A stretch of 64,000 bases of DNA from Bacteroidales bacterium UBA4331 (GTDB lineage: Bacteria > Bacteroidota > Bacteroidia > Bacteroidales > Paludibacteraceae), in NCBI GenBank assembly GCA_002394395.1, contig DGTR01000034.1:1-64000 (forward strand). The letters run 5' to 3'. Below, piece after piece: positions 6,713-15,748 of the stretch. The notes beneath the pieces were generated by a model. It had not been told where the DNA came from. It did no database searches and was given only the letters and a program-made list of their open reading frames with translations. Every line of letters begins with the position of its first letter. The first letter of the stretch is position 1. Made by a program: the position numbers and the translations under genes.

Positions 6713-9700
6713 ATGAGAAAACTCTTTACCCTTTTGCTCGCTGTAGCAGCCAGCGTAGGAACTATGTTGGCCTGGGATTACGAGCGCGTCCAAATCGGCG
6801 ATTTGTATTACAACCTCGATGCCACCAACCAAACGGCAGAGGTGACGTATCAAAACAGCAATTATCCATATTGGTCAACAACTATTACCACAGCCAATAT
6901 CCCCGCATCAGTGGCATATAATTCTAAGACATATAGTGTCACAAGCATTGGAGAGAGTGCTTTTGATGGTTGTGGCGGTTTGACGTCAATAGAGATTCCT
7001 AATAGCGTTACCAGTATAGGAATAGGTGTTTTCCGGGATTGTAACAGTTTGCATACAATTATCATTCCAGACGGAGTAGAAAGTATAGAAAGGGAAGCGT
7101 TTTCTCATAGCGGAGTTAGTTCGATTACTTTTCCGGGCAGCGTTAGTACTATAGGAGATATGGCTTTTAGCGATTGCATGAATTTACAGTCTGTCACTTT
7201 CAACGAAGGGAATACAATTATTGGATACGGAGCTTTCCGAATGTGTAATAATCTATCTTCTGTTACATTCCCAAATAGTTTGACAACTATCGGTAGCTAT
7301 GCATTTGAGAATTGCGGCTTGTCAGCTATCACTATTCCCAGCGGCGTTACTAATATCGCCGACGGAGCATTTGCAGAATGCAGCAATTTGAACTCTATAT
7401 CCGTTGATGCGGGAAATACGAAGTACGATAGCAGAAACAATTGTAATGCCATTATTGAAACATCTTCCAATACGCTTCTGACAGGGTGTGTGAATACGAT
7501 TATTCCCGAGACAGTTACCGGTATTGGAGGAGATGCATTTCATGGATGTTACGGATTAGACAGTATCCATATCCCGGATGGTGTCAGGTTCTTAGGAGAG
7601 TCTGCATTTGCTTATTCCGCCATCAAATCCATTTCCTTGCCAGGTAGTGTAAGGACCATTGGAAAAAATGCATTTGATCATTGCAGCCAACTGACTTCAA
7701 TATCCCTTTCTGAAGGATTGGATACCATCGGTTATGCCGGTATATACTCTTGCGACAAGCTGACATCTATCGTATTGCCTCACAGCCTGAAAAGTATTGA
7801 TTCCTACGGGTTCGGGTATTGTAATAAATTGACTTCAGTGGAATTTCTATCAGAAACGCCTCCTTCGATAGGTAATTATGGGTGTTTCGTTTCGTCTCCA
7901 TGTGAATTTATTATCCCTTGTGGAACTGAGAATGCATATTTAAATGCGTTAAATGCAAGTGATCGTTATTCCTTTGACATTTCGCGTTTTCGTCCCAAAG
8001 CCGAATTTTCATACTCTATATATTCTTCAAGTCAGGTACAAGGCTCCGTAGTTATTACAAAACATATCACCTGTGAAGATCTAACTCTTTCATTCCGCAT
8101 AGATATTGCAGAGGGCGGTAATTTCATTCAATGGAGTGATGGAAGTACGGAAATCGAACGTACTATAACAATCACTCAGGACACAGTCATAGTCGCGCTG
8201 TTCGGGCGAATGGATTGTATAGAAGCTTCCGGTACATGCGGCGCACAAGGCGACAACCTCACATGGGAACTGAGTTGTGACAGTGTCCTGACTATCAGGG
8301 GAACAGGAGCGATGGAGGACTTCGGGTTTGCTAGAGCTCCGTGGTATTCTTATGGTACGCGAGGTAAAATAAAATCAGTGATTATATCAGAAGGTGTAAT
8401 CAACATCGGAAATTATGCGTTTTATCAGGCATTCAATCTGGATTCAGTGTATATTCCAAGTAGTGTTACCTCGTTAGGGGGAGAAGCATTTGCTATAAGC
8501 GGATTACATAAATTTACCATTCCAAACACGGTCACCAGTATCGGGGAACATGTTTTTTCCAATTGTAAATCATTAGAATCTGTTTCTCTTTCCACCGGTC
8601 TTACAACAATTAGTGCAAATGCATTCTATGGTTGTGACAGGTTAACATCAGTAACTATCCCCAATACAATTACCCGTATTGACAGTAGTGCGTTTTCATT
8701 TTGTTTAAGTTTGGATTCTATTGACATTCCCAATAGTATTCAATATATCGGGGGTAGTGCTTTCTCTGTTTGTGAAAGCTTAAAGTCCATCGAGATTCCT
8801 AACAGTGTGTCATATCTTGCCGGCAATGCATTTGAATATTGTTCAGTCTTGAGAACGATTGAAGTAGCAAGTGACAATCCATATTATTGTGATTTGGACG
8901 GGGTGGTGTATAGCAAGGATAAAACAACAGTTGTTTCTTATCCAAGAGGGAAACATGGCGCATATGTTATTCTGGAAGGTGTTACAAGCATCGGTAGCAA
9001 TGCTTTCTCGGTGTGTGACAGTTTAACTGCTATAGATATTCCTCATAGTGTCAACAGCATAAGTAGAGGCGCTTTCCGAGGATGCGTAAATTTGGATTCT
9101 GTTATCATTCCCAATAATGTTACTACTATAGGTACAGAGGCATTCCGAAGTTGTAAATTTACCTCTTTGGAGATAGGTAACAATGTAGTTAACATAGGGG
9201 AATGGGCCTTTGGTGGAAATCCTAATTTGATTTCTCTGGAAATACCTAACAGCGTTAAAACCATAGGAAAAGCTGCCTTTATGGATTGTATCGGATTGAA
9301 TAATATAAAAGTAGGCAACGGAGTCACAAACATCAGTACATTCGCGTTTTTCGATTGTCCAAATGTTAGTTCTTTTACTATCCTTGCTCCGATGCCGCCC
9401 GTATTCGATGGAAATGCTTTTGGCACAATAAGCCAGACCACTTCTCTATTTGTGCCATGCGCTTCATTAAATCAATATCAGCAGGCATCCCAATGGAACT
9501 CTTTTGCAAACATTTTCCCATTGGACACTATAGAAATAAATCTTAATCTCACTGTCAATGACACTCTGTATGGTAATGTCGAATTACTTCAGAAACGGTA
9601 CCTCACTTGTGACAAGCAAGAATATGTAATAAGGGCAAATGCTCAAGAAGGGTATCAATTTATACAATGGTCGGACGGCAGCACGGATAATCCGCGAACT

Positions 9701-10744
9701 ATTGAACTGACGCAAGACCAATCTATAGTTGCTGAGTTTGAACCTGTTCTCATGGCTACTGATTTGGCTATGATTTACATTGATGGAATACCGGTTGAGG
9801 GGTTTGAAACCAATAAATACAGTTATACCTTCCGCTTCCCGGCCGGCACAAGTGAAACCAATATTCCTACAGCCGATGATATAACATGGGAGTTAGGCGA
9901 TGAATACCAAACCGTTTCCGTGTCTCAAACGGCTTCGACGGTCGTACTCAATGTTACTTCTGGAAGAGGATATGCCAAAACGTACGTATTGGCGTTCGTG
10001 ATTGAAAATCCCAATCAGTTCACGGTAACTACACTCAGTAATAATGAAGAATGGGGGGATGTAAGCGGAGGCAATACCTACAATGAAAACAGTACTGTTA
10101 TCATCTCTGCCTTAGCATCGGAAGGATACCAATTCTATCACTGGAATAATAGTATCAAAGACAACCCTTATGCATTTACGCTGACCCAAGATACCTCTTT
10201 TGTAGCAATGTTTCTGCCAAACACAGAAGAAGGCATAGTGTCGGATGTCACTTCTAATTCCATTCATATGGAGTGGAACGTAAAGCCGTGGGGAAATCAT
10301 GGGTACTGGGTATGGATTTATGTGGACCAAAATCACGAGCAATGGTATTGCAAGATGCGTTTCCAGACAAATGGCGTACTGGATAAATTCTACTGGGGTC
10401 CCGCAAGCCATCATTATGATGCCTCTATGCCAAGCCATGTCAAACCTCAGAACTTGCATAGAACTCCTGCGAGATATTTGGAGGCCTCAACGGTAATCTC
10501 ATATGATTTAACTGAATTGGATGCTGCCACAACGTATTTCTTTACGATTGAAGGTGTGGATGAGGCAGAACAAGTCATTTCCGCTCAGGCCGGTGTATTT
10601 ACTACCGAAGGAACTATCCCGTCTCTAATAGAGCAACCGGAAGGAACTGCGCCGCTGACTACCACCAAAATCATTAAGAATGGTCATCTCTTTATCCTCC
10701 GCGGGGAGAAGGTATATAATGCGCAAGGCGCGTTGGTGAAGTAA
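6713..10744 (+). CDS. Secreted BspA-type leucine-rich repeat protein
   Basis: A 1343-residue protein with a signal peptide (1 to about 20, cut near MLAW). Two blocks of BspA/TpLRR repeats (about 70-410 and 545-930) follow the pattern IPNSVTSIG.. AF.GC..L. Each block is followed by a beta module with W.DGS or HWN and a closing VA.F (about 440-500, 950-1010 and 1105-1165), like InlB B-type or bacterial repeat modules. A fibronectin-like region follows (about 1175-1310). The last residues (IKNGHLFILRGEKVYNAQGALVK) form a tail shared with the next gene and likely used for export or anchoring. BspA-type proteins bind host proteins, other bacteria or glycans; the ligand here is unknown. Segments such as ASGTCGAQGDNLTW recur almost unchanged, favouring recombination. 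Confidence 0.9.
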   Translation: MRKLFTLLLAVAASVGTMLAWDYERVQIGDLYYNLDATNQTAEVTYQNSNYPYWSTTITTANIPASVAYNSKTYSVTSIGESAFDGCGGLTSIEIPNSVTSIGIGVFRDCNSLHTIIIPDGVESIEREAFSHSGVSSITFPGSVSTIGDMAFSDCMNLQSVTFNEGNTIIGYGAFRMCNNLSSVTFPNSLTTIGSYAFENCGLSAITIPSGVTNIADGAFAECSNLNSISVDAGNTKYDSRNNCNAIIETSSNTLLTGCVNTIIPETVTGIGGDAFHGCYGLDSIHIPDGVRFLGESAFAYSAIKSISLPGSVRTIGKNAFDHCSQLTSISLSEGLDTIGYAGIYSCDKLTSIVLPHSLKSIDSYGFGYCNKLTSVEFLSETPPSIGNYGCFVSSPCEFIIPCGTENAYLNALNASDRYSFDISRFRPKAEFSYSIYSSSQVQGSVVITKHITCEDLTLSFRIDIAEGGNFIQWSDGSTEIERTITITQDTVIVALFGRMDCIEASGTCGAQGDNLTWELSCDSVLTIRGTGAMEDFGFARAPWYSYGTRGKIKSVIISEGVINIGNYAFYQAFNLDSVYIPSSVTSLGGEAFAISGLHKFTIPNTVTSIGEHVFSNCKSLESVSLSTGLTTISANAFYGCDRLTSVTIPNTITRIDSSAFSFCLSLDSIDIPNSIQYIGGSAFSVCESLKSIEIPNSVSYLAGNAFEYCSVLRTIEVASDNPYYCDLDGVVYSKDKTTVVSYPRGKHGAYVILEGVTSIGSNAFSVCDSLTAIDIPHSVNSISRGAFRGCVNLDSVIIPNNVTTIGTEAFRSCKFTSLEIGNNVVNIGEWAFGGNPNLISLEIPNSVKTIGKAAFMDCIGLNNIKVGNGVTNISTFAFFDCPNVSSFTILAPMPPVFDGNAFGTISQTTSLFVPCASLNQYQQASQWNSFANIFPLDTIEINLNLTVNDTLYGNVELLQKRYLTCDKQEYVIRANAQEGYQFIQWSDGSTDNPRTIELTQDQSIVAEFEPVLMATDLAMIYIDGIPVEGFETNKYSYTFRFPAGTSETNIPTADDITWELGDEYQTVSVSQTASTVVLNVTSGRGYAKTYVLAFVIENPNQFTVTTLSNNEEWGDVSGGNTYNENSTVIISALASEGYQFYHWNNSIKDNPYAFTLTQDTSFVAMFLPNTEEGIVSDVTSNSIHMEWNVKPWGNHGYWVWIYVDQNHEQWYCKMRFQTNGVLDKFYWGPASHHYDASMPSHVKPQNLHRTPARYLEASTVISYDLTELDAATTYFFTIEGVDEAEQVISAQAGVFTTEGTIPSLIEQPEGTAPLTTTKIIKNGHLFILRGEKVYNAQGALVK

Positions 10745-10788
10745 ATTTAAAATAAATTTAAAGTATATTAACGAAAAATCAAAATACA

Positions 10789-13700
10789 ATGAAGAAAAGA
10801 ATTTTCAGTTTAGTGCTTGTTTTGATGGCCGCAATGACCAGTTGGGCGTTGGGTTTTGGTGATGGTAGTACAAAGGAAAATGCCATTGAGTATGATTGGG
10901 AAAATGGTGTTATCCCTGAAGGCGCCAAATGGTATCGCCTCGATTTGGCCCCCTTGTATTCTGCTGATTCGATACGTTTAGTCATCACCAATATGTCTTA
11001 TACGGAGTCGGTGAACGTGTCATATAAAGCAACTATCTTGTTTCCTGAACCGATGGTGATGATTACGGATAGTATCCATCAAACCTTGGCGCCGCAAGCT
11101 ACGTATGAAGGGCGGACAACAAGTAGAGAACCGCTTGTGAGTGCGCATGTAAAAGAGATTTTCTTTACGGTCTCCTCAACCGGACCTGTGAAATTATTCT
11201 GGCAATCCTTTTTCCCGACAGGTGAATCCTGTGAGAAAGCAAAATATGACTGGGAGGAATGGAATGATGAGGGAGAATCCGGAACACGATGGTACCATTT
11301 GTTTCCTCCGGTCCTTGATGAGAGAAATCATTTTGGCGAAATAGCCATTCATTTTTCGAATTGGGAAGAGCAGGAAAACAATGTTTCTCTGGAAATTTTT
11401 ACCGATTGTGGTTCACCTGCTCTGATGTATAAGAACGTTACTTTAGAGCCGTATGGGTACGAAAGCATGTTTATTCCTGCAACGTTATTGGAGTCGTTGG
11501 GATGGTCCTCTTTGCTGGTATCATGTACCAGTTCCGGCAATTGTTCTATGTCATATGAGTATGTTTATAATGGTTTAGAATGTTTCAATCCGATTCGCTT
11601 GAATAGTGAAACCTCAACCGCTCATCCTGCGGGAGAGGATTTATGGTATGTGGCAGAAGTGAACCCCGATATAGTACCATATGGCAAAGCGCTTCGTATG
11701 CATTTTGAGAATCAGTCGTCGGAGGTGAATTCTGCTCAAGCATCCCTATTTTTTAAATGTGGAGACCCGGAGCAATACCACGAAAATTTCACATTATTGG
11801 CGAACGATGAGGCGTATATAGATTTTAGTCATGATCTGTTGGACAGAATAGGATGGCCTCCATATTTTTTCATAAATTATCGATCGGAAAATGATTCCCG
11901 CATTCGCATGGAGATTGTTCCGTCCTATAGAGATACTATCATGTTCGACACTGTTGCCTATGTATGCGCCGGCTCTTATTTCATGGGTCAATTAGGAGAA
12001 TTACATTTAATCAATAATGATACTACATGGACAGATACTGTATCTGACATAATAGGGGAACATCTTAATGTGATGGATTCTATTGCAATGTGCCATGTTT
12101 ATGTCATTCGAGAGCCAGAGTTATACCCCAAAACGGAACTGGATGTACTTCCTGTCGTTGGAAATGGCGCGGTGATAGATGTGACATCTGCGACAAACGC
12201 TCTTCTATCAAAATTCCATGACGCATATGCATCCGCTCAGTTCAATGAACGGCCGATGTATGTTACGGATATCAAGTGGCAGGTTCAAACAGAAAACGGA
12301 TGGCAGGATATGCCATACACGGTTCCGGGAAATGCGACTTCGGTAGTGATGCGTTATGTGGTAAGCACAGAGTGTGATGCAGAATTAACCAGCCCGGATT
12401 TAGTCTTTGACCTAAGTTCGTCGCCGGAACCTTGCATCGTCGCTTCCGGTACCTGCGGCGCACAAGTCGACAACCTTACTTGGACGCTCACTTGTGATAG
12501 TGTCCTGACCATCAGCGGAACAGGAGAGATGGGAGATTTTGCTGATACGTATTATGTTCCATGGTATAACGAACGTTTCTCAATTAAAACGATTATTGTG
12601 GAGCAAGGTGTCACAAGTATCGGAAAGTGGTCTTTTGGTAATTGCGTAAATGCTACCTCTGTCACTCTCCCGTCAAGCATCACAAATATTGGGAATTGGG
12701 CTTTTGGAGGATGTCAGATGGAATCATTGATAATCCCTAATAGCGTTTCAAGTATTGGGAATTACGCTTTTTACACATGCGGGGCATTAAAAAATCTAAC
12801 TCTTCCCAGCAACCTCATCAGTATTGGTAATTATGCTTTTTGTGCTTGTGAGAATTTAGGGTTAATCGAGATACCTGACAAAGTAGCCAGTATTGGAGAA
12901 GGAGCTTTCCGCTATTGCAGCGGTTTGACCTCTGTAACGATTCCTAATAGCGTTACAAGCATTGGGGATGGCGCTTTCGATGGTTGCAGTAATCTTACTA
13001 CAATTACCAATTATGCCACTATCCCACAACCCCTTGATCCTGATGGCATCTCTGTATTTGGAGGCGTTCCTCTTGCTTGCACCCTCTATGTCCCGGTGGA
13101 GTCCATTGCACTCTACCAAGCAGCGGATGTATGGAAAGATTTCTACAATATCCTGCCGATTGACAGCACGGAGGAAGTCAACTATGCCACTCTGGCTGAT
13201 ATATACAATATGGCAGCGGATTCTGTATTTACACTCGGAGCATTTGATGTAGTATATGTTGCGAGCTACCAGAATGGTGCCAATATGTACATTAAGGATG
13301 CATCCGGTTCGGGTGTTATATACATGCCAAGTTATGGATTGCAGACTGGTGATCACGTAGAAGCCGGATTGCAAGGAAAAGTAAATATTTACCATGGCTT
13401 GCACGAAGTTACGCCCATTACAGCGAAAGAAGACTTAACTATCACTTCCGGTGAGGCCCCGGCTCCAATGGAAGCAACGGAGGCTCCTTCTTTGGCAAAT
13501 GTGAACCAATATTTAGTATATAAGAATGTATCATTCTCAACTGATACCGCATTTGTAGAAGGAAGAAGACATATGGTTTATGGAACATGGAATGGACAAA
13601 CGATAACTTTCTATAATCAATACCACATTGGTGCAACTCTTTCAACGGACAAGACCTATAACATCACTGCTGTTAATTCTGTCTATGGCACTGCTCTGCA

Positions 13701-15111
13701 AGCTTATCCGCTGGCGGTAGAAGAAGTGAGTCCAGCACCTTGTATCATCGCTTCCGGTACATGCGGCGCACAAGGCGACAACCTCACATGGACACTCACC
13801 TGTGACAGTGTGCTGACGATTAGTGGAACAGGAGCGATGGAGGACTATGATTGGAATGGTGCTCCATGGTATTCAAATATAAATGCCATTCGTTCTGTGA
13901 TAATCGAAAATAGCGTCACAAGCATTGGAAATGGGGCTTTCTCTAGTTGCACTGGTTTGACCTCTGTGACGATTCCTAATAGCGTCACAAGCATTGGATG
14001 GGGAGCCTTCTCTGATTGCAGAAGTTTGACCTCAATAGAGATTCCAAATAGCGTTACAACAATTGAAAGCCGTGCTTTCGAAAGCTGTATAGGTATGACA
14101 TCATTGTCACTTTCAAATGCTATAACTTTTATCGGTGCATATGCATTTGTGGGTTGTACAAATCTGCTTTCAGTAACTATTCCGAATAGCCTCACTTACA
14201 TGGGTGCAGCCGCATTTGGCTCATGCGAAAGACTAACATCTATTGATGTGGAAGCTGACAATCAGGCATTTTGTTCAGAGGATGGAGTATTATTCAGTAA
14301 AGACAAAACAATAATCAGACAATATCCGGCAGGTAAAGAAGATGAATCTTATTCTATCCCCAACACGGTGAAAATAATCTACAATCGTTCTTTTACCAAA
14401 TGTAGTCATTTGAAAGACCTAACTATCCCCAATAGTGTTTTAAGCATTGGACAATGTGCATTTGGCAGTTGTAGTGGTTTATCAACGATAACGATTCCGA
14501 ATAGTGTTACCAGTATTGAATCAGATGCTTTTTGGAACTGTTACGGCTTAATCTCTGTGGAGATTCCCGCAAGCGTAACAAACATTGAGTGGAATGCCTT
14601 CCAGTATTGTTCCCGCTTGAGTTCAATTACCAATTATTCCCCAACCCCGCAGACGATTGAGGCGGATGTATTTAATACTATTAACCTCTCATCTTGCACG
14701 CTCTATGTTCCGGCTCAAAGCCTTGCAGCTTACAAAGCAGCGGATGTGTGGAAAGAGTTTGGAACTATCCTGCCGATTGAGGGTGATCTGCCGATAGAAC
14801 CGACAGAGGGAGAATTCAATGTGCTGTATATTGGTCACGACGGGGACTATATCTCATCCGAAGAGGTTACGTTGCACTTGCCTGTGGCACCGGTGATAGA
14901 AGGATTTTTGTTTGTCGGTTGGCAGACTGTTTCTGCTATGCTGACAGAAGGAATCATCATTCAGGCGGTTTATCAAGCGGAAGAGCCAACCTCTGCTCCT
15001 GCGGTCTATACCAATCCTGCCAACCCTGCACAGAAACTCATCCGGAACGGCAATGTGTATATTCTCCGCGATGACAAGGTATATACCGTTACAGGGCAAA
15101 CGGTGAAGTAA
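10789..15111 (+). CDS. Secreted BspA-type leucine-rich repeat protein
   Basis: A 1440-residue paralogue of the upstream gene, 44 bases after it with no promoter visible between, so probably co-transcribed. The signal peptide is followed by a long beta-rich N-terminal part without LRRs (about 25-545). The first LRR block (about 580-790) comes next, then an OB-fold-like domain (about 800-980, with NMYIKDASGSGVIYM). A second LRR block (about 1015-1330), a short InlB-like module and the conserved tail (IRNGNVYILRDDKVYTVTGQTVK) complete it. Both LRR blocks open with the ASGTCGAQ module also present in the first protein. Predicted cell-surface adhesin or binding protein; ligand unknown. Confidence 0.9.
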   Translation: MKKRIFSLVLVLMAAMTSWALGFGDGSTKENAIEYDWENGVIPEGAKWYRLDLAPLYSADSIRLVITNMSYTESVNVSYKATILFPEPMVMITDSIHQTLAPQATYEGRTTSREPLVSAHVKEIFFTVSSTGPVKLFWQSFFPTGESCEKAKYDWEEWNDEGESGTRWYHLFPPVLDERNHFGEIAIHFSNWEEQENNVSLEIFTDCGSPALMYKNVTLEPYGYESMFIPATLLESLGWSSLLVSCTSSGNCSMSYEYVYNGLECFNPIRLNSETSTAHPAGEDLWYVAEVNPDIVPYGKALRMHFENQSSEVNSAQASLFFKCGDPEQYHENFTLLANDEAYIDFSHDLLDRIGWPPYFFINYRSENDSRIRMEIVPSYRDTIMFDTVAYVCAGSYFMGQLGELHLINNDTTWTDTVSDIIGEHLNVMDSIAMCHVYVIREPELYPKTELDVLPVVGNGAVIDVTSATNALLSKFHDAYASAQFNERPMYVTDIKWQVQTENGWQDMPYTVPGNATSVVMRYVVSTECDAELTSPDLVFDLSSSPEPCIVASGTCGAQVDNLTWTLTCDSVLTISGTGEMGDFADTYYVPWYNERFSIKTIIVEQGVTSIGKWSFGNCVNATSVTLPSSITNIGNWAFGGCQMESLIIPNSVSSIGNYAFYTCGALKNLTLPSNLISIGNYAFCACENLGLIEIPDKVASIGEGAFRYCSGLTSVTIPNSVTSIGDGAFDGCSNLTTITNYATIPQPLDPDGISVFGGVPLACTLYVPVESIALYQAADVWKDFYNILPIDSTEEVNYATLADIYNMAADSVFTLGAFDVVYVASYQNGANMYIKDASGSGVIYMPSYGLQTGDHVEAGLQGKVNIYHGLHEVTPITAKEDLTITSGEAPAPMEATEAPSLANVNQYLVYKNVSFSTDTAFVEGRRHMVYGTWNGQTITFYNQYHIGATLSTDKTYNITAVNSVYGTALQAYPLAVEEVSPAPCIIASGTCGAQGDNLTWTLTCDSVLTISGTGAMEDYDWNGAPWYSNINAIRSVIIENSVTSIGNGAFSSCTGLTSVTIPNSVTSIGWGAFSDCRSLTSIEIPNSVTTIESRAFESCIGMTSLSLSNAITFIGAYAFVGCTNLLSVTIPNSLTYMGAAAFGSCERLTSIDVEADNQAFCSEDGVLFSKDKTIIRQYPAGKEDESYSIPNTVKIIYNRSFTKCSHLKDLTIPNSVLSIGQCAFGSCSGLSTITIPNSVTSIESDAFWNCYGLISVEIPASVTNIEWNAFQYCSRLSSITNYSPTPQTIEADVFNTINLSSCTLYVPAQSLAAYKAADVWKEFGTILPIEGDLPIEPTEGEFNVLYIGHDGDYISSEEVTLHLPVAPVIEGFLFVGWQTVSAMLTEGIIIQAVYQAEEPTSAPAVYTNPANPAQKLIRNGNVYILRDDKVYTVTGQTVK

Positions 15112-15133
15112 ATTTACGAAAAAATGCAAAAAG

Positions 15134-15166
15134 TGGCATACACTCTTGTGTATGTCATTTTTTTTT
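15134..15166 (+). terminator. Terminator whose 3' arm is the next promoter's -33 box
   Basis: TGGCATACAC (15134-15143) pairs over 10 bp with GTGTATGTCA (15148-15157), followed by nine T. The loop and 3' arm also form the -33 box of the promoter at 15146-15176. Confidence 0.85.
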
Positions 15167-15176
15167 AGTAATTTTG
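15146..15176 (+). promoter_or_regulatory. Promoter of the YhcH-family gene
   Basis: TTGTGTATGTC (15146-15156) and TAATTTTG (15169-15176). It overlaps the terminator of the leucine-rich repeat operon. Confidence 0.85.
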
Positions 15177-15239
15177 CAGCCGCAAATAATAACGAGTGAA
15201 AGAATTAATGAAATAGAACTAAATTAAATCTTAAATAAT

Positions 15240-15692
15240 ATGATACTGGACAAATTAGAGAACGCCGACAGGTACTTCGATTGCGTACCGGGCTTCGAAC
15301 AATTCATGAAATTCTACAACGAAAACGACTTGGAAGAGATGCCGGCGTGCAAGATCTTCCTGGACGGCAAGAACCTCTTCGTGAACATCAATGATTTCAA
15401 GGGCAAAGAGGAGTCCAAATGCCGCATGGAGGCACACCGCGACTACCTGGATATCCAGATTCCGCTGGGCGACGACGAGGTGATGGGATGGAAAGCGCAG
15501 GTCGATTGCCAGGACGTGACGCAGGAGTACGACGAGGGTAAGGACGTAGAGTTCTACGGCGACAAGGCTACCGCAAAATTCACTGTGCCGGCAGGTCATT
15601 TCGCTGTCTTCTTCCCCGAAGATGCTCACCAGCCCGGTATCGCTCCGGGAAAAGAGTACCGGAAGCTCATCGTCAAGGCGAGAGTGGATTAA
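15240..15692 (+). CDS. YhcH/YjgK/YiaL family protein
   Basis: A 150-residue cupin-like protein of the DUF386 family, related to EbgC. Members assist sugar metabolism, for example sialic acid or beta-galactoside pathways, perhaps as anomer-acting enzymes. Typical pieces are MILDKLENADRY, the metal-binding core around MEAHRDYLDIQIPL (about 62-75) with H and E/D ligands, and GHFAVFFPEDAHQPG (about 119-133) with the second histidine cluster. The downstream neighbours glgB and nagB also handle sugars. Cytoplasmic. Confidence 0.9.
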   Translation: MILDKLENADRYFDCVPGFEQFMKFYNENDLEEMPACKIFLDGKNLFVNINDFKGKEESKCRMEAHRDYLDIQIPLGDDEVMGWKAQVDCQDVTQEYDEGKDVEFYGDKATAKFTVPAGHFAVFFPEDAHQPGIAPGKEYRKLIVKARVD

Positions 15693-15748
15693 AAAGACCG
15701 CCTTCGGCTGACAGAGTACAGAAGAAAACCATTAAAAACACACATATT

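Noticed and set aside
15693..15748. Terminator between YhcH gene and glgB
   Set aside because: Only a small CCGCCTTCGG dyad without a T tract; read-through is more likely.
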